From Cryptomeria japonica (Eukaryota; Streptophyta; Pinopsida; Cupressales; Cupressaceae), in contig NC_081415.1 of NCBI RefSeq assembly GCF_030272615.1, positions 261,206,425-261,270,424 on the forward strand: a stretch of DNA of 64,000 nt, written 5' to 3'. The notes under the pieces were generated by a model, which saw nothing but the letters and a program-made list of their open reading frames with translations, did no database searches and was not told the origin of the DNA. The position numbers and the translations under genes are program-made. This document shows, piece after piece, positions 11,801-21,585 of the stretch (position 1 is its first letter; each line of letters opens with the position of its first letter).

Positions 11801-12990
11801 CCATAGACAAGTAGATGAAAATGCTCCTCAGAAAACCCATGCACTCGGACAAACGAAAAAATTGCGACCTTTGAACAAATTGTAGGGAGAACACTCATTC
11901 TGCATCTAGTTTATCTTTTCTTGGGAGAAACGGGCTAATAGTTCATCAGGGATTGTACCAAAATCTTTGAGCATCGGAGTCAGGAAGAGGTCAGAAAACT
12001 GGTACACATCGAAAGAAGCTAGCAGCAGGTTGTCCAAGCCGACACCGACATCCTATTTCCTACCTCATTGCAAGTCACCAACCACGTGCGCTAGCTGAAG
12101 AAGGCCTCATTCTGATGTAGGAGAAAATGGACCAAGACTGAGGAAAACTTGAAGTTTCACAACTCCTGAAATTATGATAATTGCTTCACCATGGCCCCTG
12201 CTATGGCAATGGAGAAGTCAAAGTGAAAGGACTCTTTTTGCTTCTTGCACTTAAAAATAAAACCCATCATTACGGTTGTAATGTCTCGGTCGTTATCATA
12301 ACCGCATAGCTAGGCGAGGGTAGAAGAGATATCCTTGAGGTCATCATGCTTTATATTGTTGTATATAGTGGGAACTTTGGAAGCCCGGAAGACAGACTTC
12401 GGCTAAGTGTGCTTTGGCAAAAGGTCAATGCATCTCTCTTGGTATTCCAGAACTCTTCTATTGAACTCTCTAAAAATACCTTTGTCCCTTTGAAGATAGG
12501 ACAACACATCATATTCCTAACAGCCTCTGGAGAGATTACCATCTTCAAGGAAGAGCCACTGATAGAACAGGTGGTAGGGTCAAAAACATCGGCATAGACC
12601 GTTGAGTTATGGGCAATGTGGAACCATGGAGACCACAAATTGGGGCGCCCCACTACCCCAGAAATGAATCGCCATTGACTGTGGTTCCACTCTATGGTGA
12701 AGCATTCTTCTGCATGCGGCCTCTCTGAGGTTCTTGGGCTGCTTGCGAACCTCTGGCTCTAAAACGTTTTCTAAGGAATCAAGCACAACTGATGTATTTC
12801 AAGTGACCATTTTCCCCTTGGCTTTCATTCTTGGGTACTCCACTTTGGGAGGGATGGCGTGCGAAGAATACGAGAGTTCTCCGAAAACATCCACCCGGAA
12901 TCTTCCATGGGCAGAGCGTGAGGATTTTGCTTCGACCTCCATTATAGGCTGTGACTTTACTTCTATCAAACTTTTCAACAATTTGAGAGA
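8868..12990 (-). pseudogene. Long accessory sense ORF (coiled-coil) downstream of integrase
   Basis: Five open segments (12981-12799, 11898-11359, 10959-10495, 10413-9991, 9954-9730) share one reading phase; two more (12653-12351, 9431-8868) are in a second phase. I read this as one decayed frame of roughly 1300 codons starting at MEVEAKSSRSAHGR near 12942. Visible parts are an N-terminal globular region (ISPEAVRNMM, EEFWNTKRDA), a middle region (HPPWLIFYSVLQRYNPAK), a Pro/Ser/Thr-rich stretch (10950-10500), a coiled coil (EEYTRQLSDAQIMLLEEKAR) and a helical C-terminus. The N-terminal region loosely resembles putative plant transposon protein domains often found in gypsy accessory ORFs. Function unknown. 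It is not env-like in any obvious way, as I see no membrane segment. Confidence 0.6.
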
Positions 12991-13517
12991 TAGAAAAGCA
13001 CTTAGGTTACAAAAATATAATGAGATGAAAAAGAGAGGGTAACCTCGCTCTTTAAATGCATTGCATGCCTAGATTTTCATAAAAGCAAATGCTTAATGGC
13101 AAGCACACGCCTACATGCGTGCCAACTCATTTTGCAGTTGCAATAAACTCCTGAGGAGAACGAGCGCTGCCATTCCCACTTCCCAAGAAAGCATTTAGTT
13201 AACCCGCCGTTACTTGAATCTGCTTGACGGAAAAGACATGCCTAGACAGGTCTTTTCTTTAATCGAGAGAATCAACAGGCAGTGAAGCTTGCGCAAGTTG
13301 AGACAGTCCCGCGGAGATTGAGTTTTAAACGTGATGTACCCGTGCATACACATGGCATCTACTTACATAGACTCCTTGCTCGAGGTACCTGGTAGGACAT
13401 TGCCAACTTTGAATCCAGGCTCATTCCCTTGTGTGAATTAATAAAAAAATGACAGGAGCATTGGAGTTCAGGAAGGTTGGCATCTCAAGCATTCATTATC
13501 GCGAGCTACAATTTTGC
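12991..13517. promoter_or_regulatory. Spacer between two divergent accessory ORFs
   Basis: About 0.5 kb without coding sequence lies between the start of the sense ORF (minus, near 12942) and the TATA box of the antisense ORF (plus, 13518). On the minus strand a TTTAAA element lies near 13050, about 100 bases upstream of the sense start. The layout suggests a two-way promoter region internal to the retrotransposon. This is inference from position and sequence only. Confidence 0.4.
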
Positions 13518-13526
13518 TATAAATAT
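13518..13526 (+). promoter_or_regulatory. TATA box of antisense ORF
   Basis: Plus-strand TATAAATAT, 60-68 bases upstream of the start at 13586. A canonical plant TATA consensus in the right place for a short leader. Confidence 0.6.
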
Positions 13527-13585
13527 GTCTTTTCAGACATTCTTTTTTGTATAGTGCTAGCTTCAATGACAAAGTTTCTTCAACC

Positions 13586-14277
13586 ATGGATACTCCCATT
13601 AGGCTTGTCAGCAGCAAAGCGCAAGTCGCTTTCCTTGGGAATATCTTTGATCAGAGGCTGCAGCTGATGATGTGGTATAAGAATCCTCTGATAATTGTTG
13701 CTACTAAGTGGGTGCTCAGAGAGGACTTCATTGACAATGTAGATCGATATCGTGTGAACATGGATATTTGCTCACACTTCATAGCCTCATTGTTGGATTG
13801 CGGTCTAGCTGGGCCACTAGCTTCGCAGCTTACCAAGGCTCTTTTTTCCCAGGACTATCTGGGTGGATTGGAGGAGGTAATTGTATATCATGTCCCTTTC
13901 AGGGGCTCCCTTTATCGTTTGACCTAAGGTATTTTATTTCATCTGGTGATGAAGTACCCCAACATTCGCTCCTCGGTGGTCTGAAGATGATGACGTTGTC
14001 TTCTCATCGGTTTTGTGCCAAGCTTGCTGCAGAATTCCTCCTACAGGTCCATATGGGAGTCCCTGTCCCTGAAGGGACCGAAGGGTATTCTGATTTTAGG
14101 GACTATATCTTCCCCCGGGTGCTAACACCACACATACAACCAAATCTGGTTGTTATCTTTATGGCTGGGGTGCCTGGAGGTGATTATGCCCACAAGTGGT
14201 CGAAGGAGGATGATGCTCCTAATGATAGCGGAGACCCTAACTTTCTGATGGAGGATGACAAGGATGAGGAAGATTAA
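13586..14277 (+). pseudogene. Antisense ORF between integrase and 3' LTR
   Basis: Encoded opposite to gag-pol. The start is chosen at 13586 because it sits in ACCATGG, a strong plant initiation context, just below a TATA box. The first ~114 codons (MDTPIRLVSSKAQV...) are open to 13927. Continuation in the next phase reaches 14277 and ends with an acidic tail (FLMEDDKDEED), so one frameshift near 13850-13930 is required. Residues such as FIASLLDCGLAGPLASQL look globular. I do not recognise the family. Extra antisense ORFs between pol and the 3' LTR are established for Retand-type members of the plant Tat group; this element shows the same topology. It ends about 250 bases from the integrase C-terminus, so transcripts from the two strands would converge. 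Confidence 0.6.
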
Positions 14278-14509
14278 TGAACTAGATGATGGCCCACCTT
14301 GTAGCTTGGATCTTGGCTTGTTATTTTGTAAAAACAGGAGGAGGCTAGAAGCCTTGCTTTTCAATGTAAAAGAAAAACAAAATGCATAAATACGATACAT
14401 TTTCTCTTTTTGTTCAATCATGACATGTTTTGTTATTTCTATTACATTGCTTGGATATGATTGAGAATAATTAAAATAAATAAGGCATGCAAAAGCACTA
14501 TTTACAATA

Positions 14510-15620
14510 TATACACCTGGGGAGGAGGAAAACTTTATAAGAAAGGCTTAAGGTGGAAACCATTAACTGGGATCCAGAGGTGGTCTCCATTCATGTCTTC
14601 GAGGTCGAATGCATTAACACTCTTGCAATTTAAAATGCGGAAAGGCCCCTCCCACAAACAATCGAACTTGGCGTGCTGATCGGGCTTCAACACCCTTTCA
14701 TTGTACTTCAGAATGAGATCTCCAAGGCTGAAAACGGCATTAGAGCTCTTTTTACTATCAAACCATTTTTTGATAATTTTGTGCCTGTCTTGGAGAGATG
14801 CGAAGGCTGTCTCTCTAGACTATTCCAACTCCATAATTTCTGCCAATCTTACGGTCATGGGGTCATTTTCTGCTACCTTGATAGACTTAAGTAGTTGCAG
14901 GGCGGGGATTTCTAAAGAGGTAGGAAAAAGCGCATCCTTCCCATAAACCAACTTGTATGGGGAATTTTTTAGGAATTGCTTGGGTGTTATTCGGTCCACC
15001 CACAATGCACTTCTCGAATGATGGTGCCACTCCCTCTTATATTCTGAACCTATCCTCTTGATAAGCTTGATCAAGTTCTTATTGGTGGACTTGGCGAGTC
15101 CGTTCCCTCGAGGGTAGTAGTTGGAAGAGGTTTTGAGATAGATACCTCAGTTGAGGGCGAATTGGGTAATTCGTGAGCTAGTGAATGCGTGTGCATTGTC
15201 TGATATGATGGTTTTGGGAGAACCGCACCGACATGCTAGGTCTTCCAGGAAAGCCAAAACTTCACTTTTTGATGAATTTTTTAAAGGAACGGCTTCAGAC
15301 CATCTGGTAAAATAATCAGTGGTGCTCAAGATCCACTTGTGTCCGACTGAACTTCAGGGATTGATCATCTCGATGAAGTCAAGTTCCCACTAGATGAAAG
15401 GCTCTTCTACTAACACAGGCCTGAGAGGCATTGTTGTTTTTCTGCCTCTACTAGTATAATACTGGCGCTCCTTGCATTCTCTTACCAAATTGTGCACATC
15501 CTTAAATATGGAAGGCCAAAAATATCCGACCTGGGTAATTTTGATAATAGTTGTGGGGGTGGAGAAGTGGCCTCCCGATGAACCATAGTGAAATTCATGC
15601 AAAATCTTATTCGCTTGTCT
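14510..15620 (-). pseudogene. Ty3/gypsy integrase
   Basis: Segments in order on the minus strand: zinc-binding region (15602-15390) with HEFHYGSSGGHFS and a CKERQYY remnant of the H2C2 motif; catalytic core (15329-15147) with TTDYFTRWSEAVPLK and IISDNAHAF, each carrying a catalytic Asp; third region (15074-14820) with SALWVDRITPKQF and SPYKLVYGKDALFPT; and a C-terminal GPY/F-like block near 14690-14540 with the pattern L-W-E-G-P-F. Stops and shifts separate the segments, so the enzyme is not functional. No chromodomain is visible, consistent with the Tat/Athila side of gypsy. Confidence 0.85.
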
Positions 15621-15689
15621 TCAATCAACACAGTGGAGCAAGACTCCATCAAAATTCCTTTTGAAAAGTACTCTGTCTATCAAGCGGAA

Positions 15690-17150
15690 ACCGCTATTTT
15701 GGAGTCAATAGAACCTTCTCTTTTTCAGGAGGGAGATCCTCAGGAAAAACCCCGGTCTTCATGAATTTCTTCCTGGCCTCCATCCAACATGCTTTTGGAA
15801 AATCGGGCGAAAGCATAACAACCTCTACTGCGGCCTTTTCATCTTCGCGAGGTTTGCACCCTTGAACTATGTACTCACATATGCTCTTGCCATGAACAAG
15901 CTTGGTCGACCTAACATCAACATTGTACTCTAGGATCTTGGTGATCCAGTTGGCCCTCTTTTGGTCACCCTCCATGATGTATTCTTGGACTGTAGGATGA
16001 GCTACGTACATCGTGGTTTTATTGTAGGCAATGAAATGCCTACATTTCTTGAGTCCCTTTACCACGGCCAAGACCTATTTTTCAACAAAGTTATATTTGG
16101 CCTCATATTCCTTGAGGGTCTTTCAATGGAAGGCTAGAGGATGTTCACTCCCCTTTTCAACATCTTTCTGGGTCAGGACCATGGCAATACTATATTGACC
16201 AGAAAAAATGTACATTATGAAATATTTGGACATATCTGGGTTAGACAAAACAGGGGCTAAACAGATAGCTTCTTTGATTCCATCAAAAGCTCTTTTGGCC
16301 TTAGGAGTCCATTTGAAGTGTGTATCCTTCTTGAGAATTAGGGTGATGGGCCTTGTAACTCTGGCAAAATCAGAAATAAAACGGATGACAAAATTGACCT
16401 TTCCTAGAAAGGACTGGACTCCCTTTTTACTTATCGGAAGGGGGAGGTCTTTTATGGCCTCGACTCTATCTGGGTTGATGGAAACACCTTCTTTGGACAC
16501 TATATGTCTGAGTAACTTGCCTTGAGGGACACCAAAAATGCATTTCTTTGGGTTTAAGGAAATCCCAAATTCAAGGCATTTTTGGAAAACTAGTTCGAGA
16601 TGATCAAAATGATCCTCTCGGTGTTTGGAAAACACTGTCAGGTCATCCAAGTATATCAAAATAATCTTATTTATGAGTTCTTTGAAGGCCAGATCCATAG
16701 CTCTTTGAAAATTTGCTTCGGCATTTGACAGCCCGAAAGGCATCTTCTAGTATGTGAACGTCCCTCATTTGGTGGTGAACCTTGTCTTTTATTGATCTTC
16801 TGGTTTTACTAGGACTTGGTTGTATCCCGAGAAGCTGTTGAGCATTGAGAACATATCTAACCTTGCCATCGTGCTCAGTAGTTTCTCTATTGACAGCAAG
16901 GGGTAGTGGTCTTTGAGAGATGCTTGATTCAGATCCCGAAAATCTACATAGTGTCAGATATCTCCATTATTTTTCCTTACGGGCACTAGATTGGATACCC
17001 ATGTGCTATGTTTTATAGGGTAAATGATCCATTATTTGATCAACTTCCTTAACTCTTGAGCCATGAGGGACTCAATCTTTGGGTTGACCGACCTTTTCTT
17101 CTGCCAAGCTAGCTTAGCTCCATCAGCGAGCTCAATGGTATGCTAAATGA
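15690..17150 (-). pseudogene. Ty3/gypsy reverse transcriptase and RNase H
   Basis: RT fingers and palm are readable from about 17150, where stops are dense. The well-preserved part is 16743-16123: MPFGLSNAEANFQRA, the catalytic IYLDDLTVFS, then the connection region FLGKVNFVIRFISDFARVT and KWTPKAKRAFDGIK. The classical RNase H domain follows at 16130-15694 (Y-F-I-M-Y-I near 16215, then CRHFIAYNKTTMYVAHPT) and runs into the integrase linker. The active-site pair YLDD is intact, but frame breaks upstream prevent a full protein. Confidence 0.85.
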
Positions 17151-17499
17151 CGATGGGATCATAACCTTTTAAATCATCATAAGACCAAGCTAGGACATGC
17201 ACGCATTCATCATAGTTTTGGGCCAATCTCTTCCGGTCCTTAGGAGAAATGCCTTTTCCTACTTTTAGTACTCTCCCATTTCCTATTGACATCTCGGTAT
17301 AATCTCCTTTGTTGGATGTAAGCTTTCACTTATCATTTTTGGCGTCGTCATGGTCGAACAGATTCTCCAAAGTGATCAGACCATTAGGAAGCTTATTGGA
17401 TTTCAACTGGATGATCTGATCTCTGTAAGCCTCTTTCACCTTAGGTTGCAGCTGATCTACAAATTCTCCTGAGCTTTGGATGAATAATGTGATCTGCTC

Positions 17500-18000
17500 T
17501 CCACTCTCAAAAACCTACCGGTGGGTATCATTATCGAGGATAGCCGGTCGGACGACTGCATAGACTGCTTGGGGGCCGATGAGTAAATCCATGGTGGGAT
17601 CAAAATGTGATCTGATTGTGGCCATCCAATCAGTAACAACGTTTAGTTTTTGGAGGATGCTCACAATATTGAAAGCGTCAAAGCTTTCGATTAAATCCCA
17701 CGTTCTATCACGGTAGGATCTCATGCGGACATGTTTGGCACTGGACACTCCTCGAATTTGATGGACCACCAGCTCGAAGTCACCCAAGATCCTCAAATTT
17801 TTAATGCCCATTCTTTTCGCCAAGCTCAGACCCTGGATCAATCCCTTGTACTCTACTTCATTGTTAGAACATGCAAATTGTAAACGGAAAGACTTCAATA
17901 TTTGCTTGCCTAAGAGTGGGGTGAGGCAGATTCTGGCCCCATAACCTATCTTGCATTTTGTACCATCGAAATGCAGGGTCCATAATGTCGAAGATAACTG
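17500..18000 (-). pseudogene. Additional RNase H-like domain located before RT
   Basis: The frame contains TLHFDGTKCKIGYGARI (about 17970-17920), then FACSNNEVEYKGLIQGLSLA and ILGDFELVVHQIRG. This is the plant RVT_3/archaeal-type RNase H pattern: D in the first strand, E in N-N-x-x-E-Y, and D in the G-D-(S)-E-L-V-V motif. The three acidic positions appear preserved, although the usual Ser after the third Asp is Phe. It lies between protease and RT, while the classical RNase H lies after RT. In the dual-RNase H Tat elements I know best the extra domain sits between RNase H and integrase, so this placement is notable. Confidence 0.75.
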
Positions 18001-18119
18001 CTCTTCAGAAAACGGTTCTTTAGTAAGCTTCGGGATGGCCTGGTTTTCGTCAAAGATGCAATAGGTATCTAGGCTAGTGGTGTGGTAGTTGGAGTAGGAA
18101 TCAGAGTTTATGAATTTGT

Positions 18120-18692
18120 TCAGGAGAACCTCCTATTTAGGTGAAATCTTCCAGTTACTTCTTCGTCTTCCAGGATTTCTACAACTTTCCTTTCCTCATT
18201 TGAAATAGAAGTGTGAGCGGGCTCAAAATTAATCATGGCCTGGTTCGCTACGTGTTCGGCATGGAGGGGTTCTGAGAGAATTTTTAGCTTGGCGCCACAC
18301 TGAGTGCAGAGGATGAGGTGGGACCAATCTAAAGACATGTAATCTCCTATTTTTGCAGTGAAGTCTCGGGAAAGACAAAGCCCGAAAACATGCGGGATGT
18401 CAATGACCACTACTTTTTGGGATACAGTAACACTGGGACATGCGAACAAAGTTAGAGGGAGACTTCTGATAAGACCTATGGTCTAGACCTTGTTCCCATC
18501 AAGCTGCATAACCCCCCTATTTAAAGGTTCATACTTGATATTCAAAACTTCGGCGATTTGTTTAGGCATGACGGTGGTGCCAGCTTCAAAATCTATAATA
18601 GAATTATGCAAGAGTTTATCCCCAACTATAAGGGTAAGATAAAATGGGTTCGGCTTGGGCCTAACTTCTAGTTGAGAATTGGGAGGCAAAAC
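18120..18692 (-). pseudogene. Protease and linker, distal part of the interrupted gypsy polyprotein
   Basis: Continues in frame from 26266-26586 once the nested element and one copy of its 5-bp duplication are removed. It has PNPFYLTLIVGDKLLHNSII followed by a protease-like D-F-E-A-G-T-T-V-M-P in which the motif D-(S/T)-G-A is disrupted. The segment 18449-18120 is a linker of unknown role before the RNase H-like domain. Confidence 0.7.
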
Positions 18693-19826
18693 TATTGGCA
18701 TTTTTTATTTTTATGTTGTGATTTTCATTGATGGACAATCACTTGCATTGAGATCTCCTTTATATGTATGAGTTAGAGCACAACTGGTATTTGTTCCAAC
18801 CGGTATGTTGTATTATAGTCTTTAGACTATTGGTGTTTTGTAGAATGTGTTTCTCGGTCTGAAGCGGCATGTTGACCCCAAGCGGTTCGTGGATCCCAAG
18901 CGGTACGAGGGATTAAAGTGGCATAACACATTTTTACCAGTCTTCATTTTTGTCAAACCGACAACCGACATTTTCTATAAACTGGTAATACTTTGTGATG
19001 AGTGACCAACCAACATTTTGTGATGAGTTACCATCCACCGATTGTTTGACGGTGCCGATACTTAAACCGTGCTTTTTGTGTCGTCGTACCAAGTATGTCC
19101 AGGTTCATTGAACCTAGGAAATTGTTATGTAATCCTATTGGACAGACATGAAATGAGATTCCTTTATAAGGACATCATGTCTAGGGTTTTAGGTTGTTGA
19201 TGTCGTTGTAGCAAAAGTTTATGTTGTTGCTAGGGTTTAAGGTGGTTGAGGAGTTAGAGAGAATATGAATGTGTAGAAGACTGAAGTAATGCTGGAGTGC
19301 ATTAGGAACGAGCTATCAAGGATCTAACCAATCAGTCTATGCTACTAGCTAGAGCAAACACTTGTTGATTACTCACATCTTTGACAAGTCTGTAGCCCTT
19401 AACCGGGTAGGCCCAAAAGCCTTTTGTAAATCCTCTAACAAGGTGATTCACATCTATGGATCTAAAATCCTCTAGCAAGGTAGTCTTTAATCAGACTTAT
19501 CTCCTAACAGAGATTGAGATTCCTAACAGGATCTGTTCTAGTAAAGAACATTGTAAGACCTTAATCGGTTTGGTTTCTATTCTGTAGATAGTTACTTGTG
19601 AGTTCCATCTCACCGTGGTTTTTCCCATTTGGGTTTCCACGTCAAAATCTCTTGTGTTATGTTGGTTTTTCTTCTGTGGGTGAATGCATTATTAGCTATT
19701 TGGTTTGCATGTGTGTTAACCCGTTTGTCTGCTAAACTATTTTACTGGTTTACCATTAGTCTTGCAAAGTGTTTAAGTGCGGAGATTTTCGGCATACTAA
19801 TTCACCCCCTCTCTTAGTATTCATCA
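18693..19826 (+). repeat. 5' LTR of the nested element
   Basis: 1134 bp. It aligns with 25199-26260; the 3' copy lacks short internal pieces, for example around 18915-18960. Ends are TATTGGC (probably TGTTGGC originally) and TTCATCA. Confidence 0.92.
19163..19170 (+). promoter_or_regulatory. TATA box in 5' LTR
   Basis: TTTATAAG, conserved at 25629-25636 in the other LTR, inside an otherwise conserved block. Likely the U3 promoter. Confidence 0.55.
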
Positions 19827-19828
19827 AT

Positions 19829-19840
19829 TGGTATCAGAGC
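19829..19840 (+). other. Primer binding site, initiator tRNA-Met type
   Basis: TGGTATCAGAGC, two bases after the LTR end. This is the standard plant copia/gypsy primer site complementary to initiator tRNA-Met. Confidence 0.9.
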
Positions 19841-19876
19841 CTACCTTTCTATAAGTTTAACCACTTGGAAAGAGAC

Positions 19877-21153
19877 ATGAGGGAATACACATTGAGGGAA
19901 CTTACTCATCAGCTCACTCAGTTTGAGCAAGCCTATGATGATCTTATGGTCAAATACAAGGCATCTCAAGCAAAAAGAAGAGAACATGCAGAAAAGCTGA
20001 TGGAGCTATCTGAAAATAGTTCTTTAGATGAAGCAGACATGGAAGCCCTAATTGCAGAAGTAAATAAGTTGAATGAATCAAACTCCAACCTGAGAAAAGA
20101 ATTGGAAGGACTGACTATCTGGATGTGTCAAGAGCTTGAGAACCGGAGGAAAGCCGAAGATCTATTGAGAGAAAGAGATCATGAGATCTCCAAGCTGAAA
20201 CAAGAGATCAGTGCCCTAACTGCTCAACTCCATGCAAGCAAAGTGGAAAAGGAAGACATGCAAGGAGAACTGAACATTGCCATCTCTGAGAATGAAAACC
20301 TGTTGGGAACAAATGCTGTTATTTCCAAAGAACTCTCTGAGTCAAAGGAAATACTTGCTAAGTTCAACAAGAGTACTCTCAAGCTAAAGCAAAAGCTTGA
20401 ATCTACCAAACCGGTCAAGAATACCAATGGACTTGGTCATTATGATCATGAGGAAGGTGAGACCTCTGGTACAAATGCTGAAACTTCAAAGAAACAACCT
20501 GCATCAAAGGATAAAGGTAAGCAAAAGTTTAAACCTGTTTGCTTCAACTATCTTAAAGAAGGACATACTGCAAATGTGTGTAGGAGTAAGGCTTACAACA
20601 ATTTTCCTTATTTCCTAAATGATAAGCCTAGATCCTATAGATTCAATGGTAACTGTTATGCATGCAACAAGTATGGGCATAGAGCATCTGAATGCAGGTC
20701 AGTTATGAACAACATTGATGGATATCCTTAGAGGACCCAAGGAGCTGGTCCTGAACCTTTTGTGAACTGAAATCATAACCGGTTTAATGCCATCAATCAT
20801 CAGCAAAGAAGCGGTGGCTATCAAGCGGCAACCATTAGAGAGAAAACTGTATGGTCTGTCATGGTCATGGTCACACTATTGCAACATGTAGAAGGAAGAA
20901 TGGAAACATGTACAATGGACCTTGGATAGCACCTGGATTGGTCTGCTATCACTGCAACAAACCGAGTCACATTGCTAGATTCTGTAGATCAAGAAAGAAC
21001 ATATCTGATGATATACCGATCACTCCGGAAGGAAACATTGATGTTGACATTGTTCAAGCGGACATGAACAAAACATGGAAGAAGAAACCAGTGGTGTTAC
21101 AAGAGGAACCGGTTTCTGCACCTAGTGTGGAAATCATGGAACCGACAAACTAA
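19877..21153 (+). pseudogene. Gag-like coiled-coil protein with four CCHC zinc knuckles
   Basis: The start at 19877 is the first Met after the primer site. Residues ~1-200 are almost entirely heptad-rich coiled coil (LRELTHQLTQFEQAYDDL onward), with no recognisable UBN2/capsid core. Knuckles follow: CFNYLKEGHTANVC (second Cys replaced by Tyr), CYACNKYGHRASEC, then after a stop at 20729 CMVCHGHGHTIATC and CYHCNKPSHIARFC. The frame ends at 21153. Nucleic-acid binding is the likely role. The stop at 20729 and a shift near 20830 break it. Four knuckles in a row and a missing capsid core make this unlike an ordinary copia Gag. Confidence 0.7.
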
Positions 21154-21585
21154 GCTTCAGAAAAGCTTAGGGGGAGCAAACGACGAAAACACTGGTAAAA
21201 GACCTTAACCGGTATGTGATACCTGTTGTTTGGCAGAAGACCGAAAATGGTAAAAAGGTAAATTAGGGTTTACACCCTAATTAAGGAGCATTAATTATGG
21301 TAGGTGAGAAATATGTTTAAGAGAATCTTTCAAATCATTTCTCACTATCAGTTTTCGAGCGAAGAAAAGTTTTTCAAAGAGCAGAGCGACGAAAAGGCGG
21401 TTTGAGTGGAGATTTTGAGAAATTGAGAAACCGTGAAGGAGATTCGAATTCAAACTACAAATGGTCAAGTGGAGAACACAAAGCGGTGATTCAACAACCG
21501 ACGGAGTGTGAAGTGAAGGAGAATCTGCAAGCCCTAAATCCACGTGTTTCAAAAGGTATTTTCTCGAGTTCTTAAAATTTCTATC
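21154..21585 (+). other. Leader between the two ORFs of the nested element, with polypurine-like tract
   Basis: Contains AGGGGGAGCA at 21169-21178, matching tracts near the 3' end of the element, and a small palindrome TTAGGGTTTACACCCTAA near 21265. No coding sequence seen. Confidence 0.5.

Noticed and set aside
14122-14421. Minus-strand ORF of 99 residues opposite the antisense ORF
   Set aside because: No integrase or other domain; the opposite strand has the longer frame with promoter and start context.
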